NCBI GenBank assembly: GCA_009733775.1
Contig: WOGZ01000253.1
Span: 1-48,676 of the forward strand
From: Alectoria sarmentosa
Lineage: Eukaryota; Ascomycota; Lecanoromycetes; Lecanorales; Parmeliaceae
Length of the DNA: 48,676 nucleotides
Direction: 5' to 3'
Shown here: piece after piece, positions 20,428 to 30,540 of the stretch
Layout: each line of letters opens with the position of its first letter
Numbering within the stretch: position 1 is the first letter of the stretch
Made by a program: the position numbers and the translations under genes
Notes under the pieces: model-generated
What the model was told of the DNA's origin: nothing
Seen by the model: only the letters and a program-made list of their open reading frames with translations
The model's database searches: none

Positions 20428-21168
20428 AGGGGGTAATTCAGAAGATAGGTCAACGGCACCCTGACTGGACGCTCATCTCACACCAGCGTACAGAATACAA
20501 AAGGAGCATCTCGGGGCTTTGAATGTAAGCAGGTATTTGGATTAGAACGTTCCCCAATCACGCGTCGTTTTCAACGAGGCTTTCCTGGGCAACCACGTTG
20601 GCGAAGGAGAAAGCCGTCTCCATCGGAGCATGACTCATACTCGATTGATTCTTAAAATTCGACGAGAATACCGTTGAATTGAGTGTTGTCTTGGTTCTAT
20701 GGCTATCGAGCAACAGCGATGTCACCAAAAGGCTTCCAGGGTTCACACTTCACACTTCTGGCTGGATATTGTTGGAGGTGGGAAGCAGGGGTAGTCCAAG
20801 CTATTCCCGAAAGACATGACCATTCCATAAGCATGGAGACTGGATGGTTTCAGAGAAGAGGTAGTAAGGAACGTGGTGAGAAAGGTTGAGATGAAGTAAA
20901 ATAAATATACCAGGACACAAGAGGCTCTCACAACAGGATCGTCTATAATTTGAGCGACTCCAGATGGAATATTGGCACTGCTGGCAGAGAAGTATATACA
21001 AGTGGTGAGTGTGAGCCCGAACAACGTCGCGAATCATCCATGATCAGAAGCAGTTGTAGGGGCACTTCGCGAAGAAGAATACTGTCTACGGTACTCGTAT
21101 CCTCACCGTCCTATGGACTTGCCCTGCCACAGCCCCGTACATCACCTTTCACGACGGTTTCGGCCTGC
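20428..21168. other. convergent gap PEX3 / PBN1 with unresolved minus-strand frames
   Basis: This 741-bp gap is the longest in the island. The minus strand has open frames at 20743-21024 and 20558-20746. The first contains a hydrophobic stretch, CVLVYLFYFISTFLTTFLTT, that looks membrane-like. I do not recognise either, no clear start or splice joins them, and their codon use is not distinctive. They may be a small membrane-protein gene or just 3' UTR sequence. Confidence 0.4.
20743..21024 (-). CDS. possible small membrane protein, unrecognised and weakly supported
   Basis: A 93-codon minus-strand frame with an N-terminal hydrophobic segment (FGLTLTTCIYFSASSAN) and a second one, YLFYFISTFLTTFL, then a polar tail. 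No family is recognised. The start is doubtful, because an overlapping frame also begins with ATG nearby. It lies downstream of PBN1 on the same strand, 145 bp past its stop, and would break the strand alternation of the island. It may not be a gene. Confidence 0.2.
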   Translation of the reverse strand: MFGLTLTTCIYFSASSANIPSGVAQIIDDPVVRASCVLVYLFYFISTFLTTFLTTSSLKPSSLHAYGMVMSFGNSLDYPCFPPPTISSQKCEV

Positions 21169-22950
21169 TCAGTCTCTCTTCTTCAACCCACCCCCAATTC
21201 TTCCCAAATTTTCCCTGTTCACTGCAAGTAAACTTAGACACACCCACAGAAATCCAAGAACTACCGTCGTCACAGTCCCAGGTTCCACCCACTTCATCTT
21301 CGAGCCTTCCAAATCTAGCACGGGCACTTGGATCTCTTCCAACAGAGTATCACCGCCGCTCGCAGGCTGCAAATGATAGAACATTGTCCTTGGCCCAAAT
21401 AATCCGTCGTAGCCGAGGTTTACACGATCGAAAGGGTTAGTGTTCATTTTTGTACCTTCGTCTGAGGGGCAGGCCCAGAAGACGATAGGCCATGCTACTG
21501 ATATAGAGGCCTGTCCCTCTTGACTGGGTGGAAGATAGCGAAGATGAAGAGGGACGTCTGCGTGCCACGAACTTCCTGGCTCATCAAATGTGCCAATAGG
21601 ACGAGGATGGGAAGTGGAAGGCGGAGGGGCAAGTTGAAGCAGAAGAGCGGAGCCCCATTTGGAGATGGCCCAGATTGGAGCCTCAAGGTCGGTCTCTCCG
21701 GCCAGGGAGCGGATAGAGTGGAGGTTTTTGGAAGCCAGAAAGTTAGGAGAAGATAGCTGGTACTTGTCTAGAAATAGAGAAGACGGCAAAGTGAGGTAGG
21801 TGTGAAGAGCACAGCCTTCTGTCGGAGGGGCTGAGGAGGAAGGCAATGTCAAGCGAAGGGTTGGATGGAGGCCAATCGGCTCCAGGAAAGCTGTCGAATA
21901 TTCTGCAGCGGAGGCTGAAGAAGCAAAATGATGCCGAGAAGGGAATGAAAAAAGTGTAGGGTCTGCAAGATTTAGCAGAGACAGGCAAAGGCAAAAATCC
22001 ATCCATCATTTACCTACTGGGTTTGCTATCTTCTCCAACCACTGCTAGAAAGCCGCCCAATGAAAACTCTTCGGGACGGGTAGGCTTCTCGTTCGCCAGC
22101 ACGCCAACTTCGACCTTGACAGAAGCTTGGCTATTATCGATCCGCTCATGCCAGTCTCGTGTTGGCCGAGGTGTTTGCCGGAAGGCACTGAGGACGAGGG
22201 ATTGTGATATTGTATCATAGTCGATATCTAGGTAGTCTACAGACTCTAGAGAAGCTGCTCGACGTCTACAGGTTTCGTGTTGTTCGGGACATATTTTTTG
22301 GTGCAGGTAGGTGGCAAAATCAGTCAAAGACTGCATGGCTTGGTAGTGCTGGAATGCCGCAGAGGAAGCAAATCGTCCAGAGGTGACTGGAAGACGGGTA
22401 AAGGTATCCTGAACATCTTAGTCGCTCTTTTCGAATCTTCTGATCGGCAGTAGAGAATACCTCAGGCCTTTTGCAATTTACGCGTACTCCAAGTGTCTTC
22501 GAGAGCAGTGGACAAAGTAGATGACTTGTAGGGACTCAGTGAGCTGGCTGACAGTGTGCTTTCGTCAAAAGTATTGCCAACATACGCAGATTTCTCTCTC
22601 TGTGGGGTGAAGAAGACATGAAGTCCAGGGGAAGCTGTCGAGACGAAGGGCGCTACGGAGAGGTAGGGGTTGGGTGAGATCCATCGTATATGTAACTCAT
22701 GGCATTGTTTTAGGGCTCGCCATAGCTATAAAGATAAAAACAAAAGATCAATAGCTGTCGATGGTGGAGCCTTGAAAGGGTCTGATTTCGGATTTGATAC
22801 CTCTTGGGGGAGCTCGTACAAGCCCAGAGTTAGCTTGTCTTCTCGAGCAGCCCTTAGGGATTGGACACGTAGGCTATCATTCTGGAGCTGGAGCTGCTCC
22901 GGGTCGAAGGCATCGTCTGGAGCATGAAGGAAGGTGACTCGTTCTCTCAT
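21169..22950 (-). CDS. PBN1: PBN1 / PIG-X, subunit of GPI mannosyltransferase I
   Basis: ER-membrane glycoprotein that stabilises the catalytic GPI14/PIG-M subunit, which adds the first mannose to GPI anchors; yeast Pbn1 also aids protease B processing. Exons on the minus strand: 22950-22801, 22725-22586, 22524-22461, 22408-22018, 21962-21169; 512 residues. It opens MRERVTFLHAPDDAFDP. Next come KQCHELHIRWISPNPY and SPGLHVFFTP, then LCPLLSKTLGVRVNC, which matches the family only after removing a 61-nt intron. The lumenal PIG-X/PBN1 domain follows, with FLEPIGLHPTLRLTL and HADVPLHLRYLPPS. One C-terminal membrane span, TVTTVVLGFLWVCLSLLAV, is followed by a short basic tail. The 4/5 junction uses donor GTAGGT because the GTAAAT three to four bases on would shift the frame. 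It shares a 289-bp promoter with the SARAF-like gene. Confidence 0.92.
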
Positions 22951-23239
22951 CGTATGAGTCTCTGTTGTCGCGCAGCGATCAGTGGACAGCGAACGGTAGA
23001 CCAGTGTTTAGGTCTTGGACTGGTGGAGGAATGGAGGACAGAACAGAATGCAATAAACCCTTGCTGCTAAATCGCAGTTAGGGTTAGGGCAATTAACTGA
23101 GCTGCAGGATGACGCCCTCCCCTCTTGCGCAACCCAAAAAGACAGTCCAGTCTACTCTGCCTCTTTGAAAAGGCCACTGGTTCACGGTATCCGTTTTTTT
23201 GTTTAAAAGCACAAGACACTGCCTATTGTTAATTGAAGC
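22951..23239. promoter_or_regulatory. short divergent promoter with two TTAGGG units, PBN1 / SARAF-like
   Basis: This is the shortest gap of the island, between start codons of two ER-membrane protein genes. It contains TTAGGGTTAGGG at 23088-23099, a telobox-like element. In other fungi such boxes can bind Tbf1- or Rap1-like Myb factors. A compact shared promoter is likely; co-regulation of the two genes is inference. Confidence 0.65.
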
Positions 23240-24229
23240 ATGCATTTCTTAAGTTACGTTTACCTTCTCACCTTGGCTTTCAATGCCACCAGTACTGAAG
23301 CCCGTAAATCCCCAGAAAGCGTCCTCCTCTCCGACGTCAAAGCCCTCACACTTCGAAAGGACCTCAAGACTTCACATAATCGCGTTCCAGCCGTTCCGCA
23401 GTTGAAGTGTACGGGCGGAACAGCGAAGGGTCTTTATGAGATTGATGTCCTCCGCTGCAAAAACGCCGGATCTTCTTACGGAGATGAAGACGTGCAGTGG
23501 ACATGCACTGCTTCACTTCCTTCAGAATTTAAAATTGGTAGCACAGACGTCATATGCGAGGGTTTCTCGTCTTCAGAGGATCAACACGTGCTGAAAGGCA
23601 GCTGCGGGGTTGAGTATCGAATAATGCTCACGAAATTGGGAGAGGAGAAGTATGGAAGAAAAGGCAAGGATACGTGGGGTGGATATGTCGGCAGATCGGA
23701 AGCGGGTGACTGGGCTGCCGTCATCTTCTGGTTCATTTTTCTTGCCGTCGTTAGTTGGATGATATATGCAGCCTTGATCAGAGATAGCCCAGGAAGCAGA
23801 CCGCCAGGAGCAGCTCGCAATCCTTGGTTTGGTGGAGGCGGAGGCGGAAGCGGAAGCGGAGGCAATGATGACCCACCGCCGCCTTATGATTATCGTCCCT
23901 CGCCTAAGGCAAAGGCAACTTCATCGAGAGCCCCCAGGGCAGTCCCCGTCCAGGCTCATGGAGGTTGGAGACCGGGCTTCTGGTCTGGCGCGCTAGGAGG
24001 TGCTGCGGCAGGGTATATGGCGGGCAACAGAGGGCAAAGTCAGCAGCCGACAAGCCAATCAACATGGAATGTCAACGGGGTAAATGGTCGTGGTGATGGG
24101 GGAGGAAGTCCAAATTTCACCGGAGCTGGAGCTGGAAGAACGAGATCGAGCGAAGGTTCAAGCGCGAATTCTGGATATGGGTCCAGTAGACACCAAAGTT
24201 CTGGCTTTGGAGGAACGACTAGGAGGTAA
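23240..24229 (+). CDS. SARAF: SARAF-like store-operated calcium entry regulator, ER membrane
   Basis: In animals SARAF (TMEM66) is an ER protein that damps store-operated calcium entry; fungi carry a homologue whose role is poorly known. Single exon, 329 residues. Signal peptide about 1-21 (MHFLSYVYLLTLAFNATSTEA). The lumenal domain (25-150) has the family cysteines and motifs PQLKCTGG, VLRCKNAG, VQWTCTASLP, DVICEGF and LKGSCGVEYRI. One membrane span lies at about 158-180 (WAAVIFWFIFLAVVSWMIYAALI region). The cytosolic tail is rich in Gly, Pro, Ser and Arg, with a PPPPYDYRPS motif resembling a PY-type ligand site. The type I topology agrees with the family. It is divergent from PBN1 and convergent with BDP1. 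Confidence 0.93.
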   Translation: MHFLSYVYLLTLAFNATSTEARKSPESVLLSDVKALTLRKDLKTSHNRVPAVPQLKCTGGTAKGLYEIDVLRCKNAGSSYGDEDVQWTCTASLPSEFKIGSTDVICEGFSSSEDQHVLKGSCGVEYRIMLTKLGEEKYGRKGKDTWGGYVGRSEAGDWAAVIFWFIFLAVVSWMIYAALIRDSPGSRPPGAARNPWFGGGGGGSGSGGNDDPPPPYDYRPSPKAKATSSRAPRAVPVQAHGGWRPGFWSGALGGAAAGYMAGNRGQSQQPTSQSTWNVNGVNGRGDGGGSPNFTGAGAGRTRSSEGSSANSGYGSSRHQSSGFGGTTRR

Positions 24230-24538
24230 ACAGATATCGGGAAACTCCCAATTCGTTCGCAAAAGCATCGGCAAACGCTTTGGTTCTGGAGAAGTCAAGG
24301 GGCCCGAGGCTGCTTCTGGCTTCAAATACATGGTGTTGTCTAAAGCAATGGGCGCACGGGAATCCTAATACCAGATAGGTGCAAATGTTCTTTCGGTCTC
24401 GACTGCTTCCCGTACATCTCCGTTCTTGACGATAGCGAGCATTTATGAGGACTGGATCTGAGCTTCATATGCTCTTGAGGAGAGAGGGTATGGCGAAACA
24501 GAGATTTCGATGGTTCATCTGCTTGTCATGATCTCGGA
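24230..24538. other. convergent 3' intergenic region, SARAF-like / BDP1
   Basis: This 309-bp gap lies between converging stops. It contains nothing recognisable beyond presumed 3' UTRs. Confidence 0.6.
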
Positions 24539-26691
24539 CTACGTCTCCGCTCCTAACGCTTCAGCGAGTTCCCCAAACACATCTCCTCCACCGGCACTAG
24601 CGGCCCTCTGAGCCTGCTTATCCTTCTTTCTAGAACTACCTTTCTCGCCTTTCTCGCTCTTCCTTTTGGGCCCCTTCTTCTTTCCCTTCCCACGTCGATT
24701 CTCCTTCGCGGAAGAATCATTTTCGGCTGCTGCCTGTTCCGCAGCAATTTGCTCTTGTCTTTCCCTCTTTCCCTCATCCATTGCTTGCTTCTCAGCCGCT
24801 GTCTCCTCCTGCAATCTAATGCGGTCCTCTTCCAGGTCTTTCTCTAATTCCTCCGGATCATCAAACTCAGTACCAGCCATCTTCTCGAGCTCAGGCAAAT
24901 CTACGGCCAATTTTTCGCCCAGTAATGTTGCCTTGATCCTGTTGCCATTGATCTTTTCTTCTTTACAGAATTTGAGCTTGATCTTATGCCTTGTTCTGCC
25001 GGGGAACATCTTGCTGATCATTTCGAAGTCGGTGCCAAACATGCGAAGTCCGTCGTAAAACCTCTCCGTTAGCATTTCATTCCACCCACTACTTTTGTCT
25101 CGCTTAAGCCAGGTGGCAGAATTGATCTTTCGAGTCATGTCAGTTTCTTCGACGGCATCCAACTGCTCTGCGTTACGCTCGAGGGCTGCTGCTGCGTGAC
25201 GATCGATCTCCAGTGAAGCCTCATCGATCTGAATCTGGCCATTCACGATGATGGTGTTGGGTACGTTGTGAGCTACGTTCTCTTGTTGCTCCCTCTGGCG
25301 TGCTAGCCGCTCCTGTCGTACTTCGGTAGATTCGAGAGGCGCAGCCTGGCTTTGAGGCTCAGCTTCACCCATGACTTCTTTCAGCTGCCTTTGCTTCTTT
25401 CGGATGAATTCTACCCGTTCCAATTCCTCCAACTCCTTTTCCCGTTCCGACTTCCTACCCGTGCCGCCATCCCTGCAAAGATCCATCATTCTAATCTCCG
25501 ATGGCGTTATCTGTATCGTCTCTGCATCTTCAGGCGTGGGTGCGCGTTTTCTTCTCCGACCATGTTTCCTGGGATCTTTTGATGAGCCTTGTACAGCGTC
25601 TTCGACAACCCCAGCCGCAGCGTCTTCAATGCTTTGCCGAGTCTTCCTTTTTGTGTAGTTTCTCTTCGCTTTTGCAGGAGCAGCAACCTCTTCAGCTTGA
25701 CTGTGCGGTGGCTGATTAGCTCCCGCGAGCGTCCCGGCTACTGTGCTTTCGTCTCTCTGAACGCTCTTTCCTTTCGCGTTTTGCCTCGGCTTCTTTGCTC
25801 TTGCAGACGGACTCCTGGTGGCGTCCGCGACGACTTCAGCTGCAGCATCCGCAATCTGTTGTTTACGCTTTTCCTGGGCAGAAAGCCTGGGCTTTTTGGG
25901 GTTCGCAGAAGATGTTGAGACAGCTGGGTCTTGGGCATTAGCTGATGACTCTGCGACAGCTTCACTCACTTCTGTGCTTGGTATCGGTACATTTGCGTTG
26001 GCAATTGGAGCACGTGATTGTTCTATTCGAGTCTGCTCTGGAGGTTTCTCGACTCTCCGACGTTTCGAACCAGGCACAGAAGCACACGTGCTGGTGGCTT
26101 CGGCAACGCTTCCATCATGCACTCCTGTTGAAGACGGGACCGGGGCGTCATGGGACCCTGCATGCTTGAGGCTAGCTTCATTCGGGATTATCACCGGACC
26201 CGAGGACTCTGAAGCACGACTGGCATCTATTACAGGCTGGCTGACTGGTCTAAGCTGGCGGGATAGTTGTAGAGGCGAAGAGGGTCGTTTCTGAGGCACG
26301 ACAGGGGCAGGAGAAGCGTGCTTCGGCGCCTGCGTATTTCGTGAGGGAATTGGTATGGTTGTAGCCTCGTCCGACCTGAAAGTCTTGGCAAGTACGGCTG
26401 TGGTAGGCTGCTGGATTGATGCGGCTTTAGGTAGCGATCTAGAATGCGTAGGCGAGGATGCGACATGTTGCTGTAGGGATTGAGGTTGAGGAGTTTGGGA
26501 ATGCAGTTGTCTGTCAACGCTAGGTCTGGCAGAGCTCAATCCAGAGGCTGGGGCAGGTGCGCGTCGAGCAGGTGCTTTGGGAGCGAACTTCTTTCCTGAC
26601 TTATCTGTACAGGCATCGTCAGCAGGACTCGGACTCGGACTCAACTTTGGTTCGATGACGCACTAATGACCGAACTTCCCAGCGCCGACAT
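24539..26691 (-). CDS. BDP1: TFIIIB subunit BDP1 (B'')
   Basis: Essential RNA polymerase III initiation factor; with TBP and BRF1 it forms TFIIIB, bends promoter DNA and helps open it at tRNA and 5S genes. Exons on the minus strand: 26691-26664 and 26604-24539; 697 residues. The large exon has no acceptable in-frame ATG. Joining the 28-nt first exon gives MSALGSSVINKSGKKFAPK, matching fungal BDP1 N-termini, with a GTGCGT donor, CTGAC branch and TACAG acceptor. A long Ser/Pro/Ala-rich disordered region precedes the conserved core. The extended SANT domain is near 505-566: TWLKRDKSSGWNEMLTERFY, FGTDFEMISKMFPGRTRHKI and KLKFCKEE. A Lys-rich coiled tail follows. It is divergent from BRE1 over 405 bp. 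Confidence 0.95.
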
Positions 26692-27096
26692 TTTGAGCTC
26701 GGTTGACAGCAGTCGTCGGCTCAAGCATTGATGATGCCGTCAAGTAAGGCATCTTACACTGAAAGTGTTAGACGTTGGGATTTCACGCAGTAATGAGATT
26801 TGAGCATTTCGTTTCATTGATGGATCTGCGAGTCGAAGTGGGGACGGGAGTGCTAGACTGAATTCGGATTAGCGCGAGTCTGGCGAGTAAATTCGAAAAT
26901 TAACAACTCTCCTTGGACACAACATCGAATGTGCACAAACATCTCTTGAGTCTGACATTATATTACGACTGCGAAATCTCTTCGCTCGTGTAGGACTCTT
27001 ATTCTAAGGTGATTGCTGTTGACCTAGAGGTCTGTGGCCCTGATGACCCTCGTTCAAAGCCAAGCCGTCTCCCTTTCATCATCCGATCTTATCAAG
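26692..27096. promoter_or_regulatory. divergent promoter, BDP1 / BRE1
   Basis: This 405-bp gap lies between two start codons. Two upstream ATGs in frame with BRE1 (27034, 27043) would add about 20 residues without family resemblance. No repeats or other genes were seen. Confidence 0.6.
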
Positions 27097-29469
27097 ATGG
27101 ATGAGAGGAAGAGGCCGGCCTCCCATGATCATGAACCTTCCGAGCCCCCTCTCAAGCGGCAGGCGACCTCTATCAATGGGACCTCCAAAGGCCATGTTGA
27201 CGCTGACATGCCCTGGAAGGACGATCTTGAGGTAAGCCAGCCTTGCCCCTCCGAATATGCCTTTCTCTTGATTGCAATGCTTGACTCTTGCCATGTCCTT
27301 GCTCGTCGACACGCTTCATCCTATCGAAAGATGCTGACATACTACTGGTGTGGTAGCGATTTCAGAAAGAGGCCATATGGCGACAGATGCAGGAATACAA
27401 ACGGGAGCGCAGTAACCTAGAAATTCGGCTGAACGAAATGGCAAAGACCGCAACTTATCATGATGAGCACTTGATGGTCATTGACGCTTGGTTCAGCGAG
27501 GTGAGCAGAACCCAACCGAAGTAGCTATCGTCTCGCGTTTGTGTGCTCATGCATCGCAGTTGATCGACGAAATAAGGCTCCTCGTAGGGGATTTTGAGCA
27601 TCATAAGACATTCTCGACTTTCCCCTCTGCACTTCTGTCTGCAGACTCGGTTGCCTTCAGCACGCACCTGAAATTTCGATCTACAGAAATATCCTCTGCA
27701 ATCTCACAACTGTTCGCTCGAGCGCCAGCATCGGCACCAGAAGTTTCTCAACTACAAGGTCGGATCGCTGAACTTCTTACAGCTGAGAAGGGTCATATTG
27801 TTGAACTTGAAAAAAGCCGGTTGGAAAAGGAGAAATTGTTAGGACGACTGGAAGATGCATCTTTACGTTACATGCTCGCTGAGAAAAAGCTCGACCGATC
27901 GAAAAGTGCGACCGTTGCCAAACTTGAGAGGCAAGCTATCTCTGGGGGCCGTAGCGACACAGGTAGTGGCTCGGGAGGCGCACAGGACGCGAGCAACGGG
28001 CAGGTAGATTCGAAACCAGATAACGTGGAAGAAATGGTTGAGGCCGAAGAAGCTCGGAAAGAAGCTGTCGCTGCGTCTGCAAAGCGGAAGGAACAACTGG
28101 AAAATCTTGAAGTCCAGAACGAGAAACTCACTGCTCAAGTGACGACATTAAGCAATCGGTTGACTCGTCTATCAGACGATGATTACAGTAGAACCGACCT
28201 TTTCAGACTTTTGAAATCGCAGCATGAGGACGTAATCAAGAGGATCAACAACCTAGAAGCTACCAACGTCCAGCTACGGGAAGAAGCAGAGAAGCTTCAA
28301 GCAGAACGGACCGCATATCGCGTTCAACTGGAGAAGGAATCAGGTACGGCAGTGTCGGAATTGGAAGCCCAACTGGTTCAAGCTGAAAATGATCTGGCGA
28401 GGGTGAGGACTGGCCGGGACGAACTCATTGCTGAGGTTACCTTGCGGAAGACTGCACAATCGCAAGAACGGACTTCAGTCGATCAGGTCAAGGAGCTAGC
28501 AAATGCGAAGGAAGAGCGGATCAAGGCGTTGGAGTCCGAAGTTGCGAGACTGAAAGTGCAGACTGGACAATCTGCAGACCCTGCTAGTCACTCCCCAAGT
28601 GCTAATGATCTTTCACCTGAAGAATTGCAAAGCCAGTATTCAGGTCTGGAGAGGCAATATTCATTATTGAACAATGAACTCCAGTCTATGGGAATTGCTT
28701 TCAAGAAGGCTTCAACACTTGCATCGCAGAAACTTTCCAGCGCAGCCGCCTTGGAGGAGAAAGTCCAAAGACTTAGCGCAGAAAAGTCAAAGGCAGATCA
28801 GAAATATTTCGCAGCAATGAAAGCCAAGGAAGCTCGAGAACAGGAGGTCAGGACGTTGCGAGCTCAAAACTCCAAGAGCTCGGAGATGGTGTCATCACTC
28901 AAAGATTCCGAGGCGGCAAACCGCGCTCTACAGGTCAATCTGGAGAAGCAAATCGCGGAGGTCAAAGACTCGCTCGCCACGACTGAAAACAAGTATCGCG
29001 GCTCGCAACAGCAGACGTCTGAGCGCAACATTTCACTCGAAGGCTTAAAGGGGCAAGTTGAAGAGCTCAAGAAGAACCTCGAGGCAAAGGACGCTGCGAC
29101 CAGTGCCACGTCGACGGCATACCGGAGAGCAGAGGTCGAGATGGAAACGCTCAAAGTGCGCTTGGAAGAGACCAAGAAGAGCCTGGAATCGTGGAAGAGT
29201 AAGGGCTTGGGCAATCAAAGTAGCGAGTACGAGATGCTACGGGTGAGTTGAGAAGCAGGATTCCCAGGTTTCCCACACTGCTGACCAATGACCAGATTAT
29301 GGCAATCTGTACCGTCTGCCAGAAGAACTTCAAGAACACGGTGATCAAGACGTGCGGGCACGTCTTCTGCAACGAGTGTGTCGAGGAACGGACTTTGTCT
29401 CGATCGAGGAAGTGCCCAAACTGCAACAGGGCATTCGGGCTGAACGATCATTTGCATATTACGCTGTAA
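27097..29469 (+). CDS. BRE1: E3 ubiquitin ligase BRE1 (histone H2B)
   Basis: RING ligase that works with RAD6 to monoubiquitinate histone H2B, which licenses H3K4 and H3K79 methylation during transcription. Exons: 27097-27231, 27357-27500, 27560-29242, 29296-29469; 711 residues, close to yeast Bre1. The N-terminus MDERKRPASHDHEPS is basic and is followed by RFQKEAIWRQMQEYKRER, part of the RAD6-binding region. Most of the protein (about 60-640) is heptad-rich coiled coil. The last exon encodes the C3HC4 RING: Cys659, Cys662, Cys674, His676, Cys679, Cys682, Cys694 and Cys697 (CTVCQ, CGHVFCNEC, CPNC). The protein ends LNDHLHITL like other BRE1/RNF20 proteins. It is the last gene before the right AT-rich block. 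Confidence 0.96.
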
Positions 29470-30540
29470 TCGGCCGTTGGCTCAATGAGGCCGAGATTGG
29501 CTGTTCGACGTGTACCACCTATCTATTGACAACTGTACTTTTCATCCTCATCTTCTCTTCTTCTCTTCTTCATGGCTAGGGCTGTGGCTTACCAGGATAT
29601 GAGGCGGTTCTAAAAAGACTTGTTGTATATACCTCATACCGAACTGTGGTGACGCAAGACTTGGCCTATGGCTATTCACCACTCACAACCCAGTCCACCC
29701 CGTTTGCGATTCCCATGCACTTACTGGCTTGTGAGACCGGCGTCTTGACTCTGATGGCAAGAACAGCCAAGTAGATGGCGGGGGGCAACCCTTGTGATTG
29801 AAAAGATTTCACTCTACAGAGTGAGAGTAGGCTGTACCTCGGCTGTTCCGCCAAGACGTAAGCGACGATACGTAATAAAACCTCAAAGTACACAAGTGCC
29901 TTTGGAAGAGGAAGTTGGGGGGCGTGCCTGCGGTCTTTGCAAGGCGGGCTGCCTCTGACGCCTTTGGTGCCTCTGGTGTTGGTGGTGCCTCTGTACTCGG
30001 TCGATAATGCTAGGTTCGAGGATTCCATGAGCAGCCAACCCAGTCACAGTCTTGGCCGCTCACTTTATTAATAGTCAGATTGAGAGTGATGAAGAGATTT
30101 GATCAATAAAATTATGATTGAGCGTGCTGGGAATTCGCCAAGCCACTGCTCGGGAGGTACATAGGTACCTTATTGATACTCCTCGTAGTACAGGGGGGGG
30201 GCTCTCGCCTACAGAGTAAGTACAGTACCTATCACAGTATCAAATAGGTGCGATCACGTGACCATGGTCAGATGATCAGATGATCAGGCTGACTGGATAA
30301 AAAGATTCGGTTAAGTACCTAGGTAAGAATCAAGAAGTCGGAACCAAGAATTACAGCCGTCACCCTATGAAATATGTGCTGGGGGCGCGGGCTTCCCAGT
30401 GTGTGTGTGTGTGTGTAATTCTTACGTCGGAGGGGCGCCCCCATAGCCTTATAGATTATGGTGAAACCGTTTTTTCTCACTCGATCTCTTCGATCATATT
30501 CAATTAAATACATATGTGTTATTAAAGCGCTCTTAAACAT
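29470..30540. other. right edge of the gene island
   Basis: About 1 kb after BRE1 with no supported gene. A 118-codon minus frame (29672-30028) has no recognisable features. Past about 30150 the sequence becomes simple and repetitive: TACCT words, a G9 run (30193-30201), CACGTG (30255-30260), the 12-base palindrome TGACCATGGTCA (30259-30270), repeated GATCAGAT words, and (GT)9. Composition turns strongly AT-rich at about 30480-30540. Confidence 0.6.
30399..30416. repeat. (GT)9 microsatellite
   Basis: Nine GT units lie in the last 150 bp of GC-balanced sequence before the right AT-rich block. Confidence 0.9.

Noticed and set aside
23088..23099. TTAGGGTTAGGG as a telomere remnant.
   Set aside because: Only two units, in the middle of a gene island between two start codons; a promoter element is a better explanation.
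24666..26294. Several long plus-strand frames (up to 158 codons) opposite BDP1.
   Set aside because: Antisense shadows created by Ser-, Pro- and Lys-rich codons of BDP1; no recognisable domain.
27034..27096. Upstream in-frame ATGs adding about 21 residues to BRE1.
   Set aside because: The added MALMTLVQSQ segment does not resemble BRE1 N-termini, while MDERKRP does.
5727..29469. A biosynthetic gene cluster under the RFX regulator.
   Set aside because: No synthase, oxidase, transporter or tailoring enzyme is present; the neighbours are housekeeping genes.
29672..30028. A 118-codon minus-strand frame beyond BRE1.
   Set aside because: No domain, no clear start context and overlap with the simple-repeat edge of the island; kept only as intergenic sequence.
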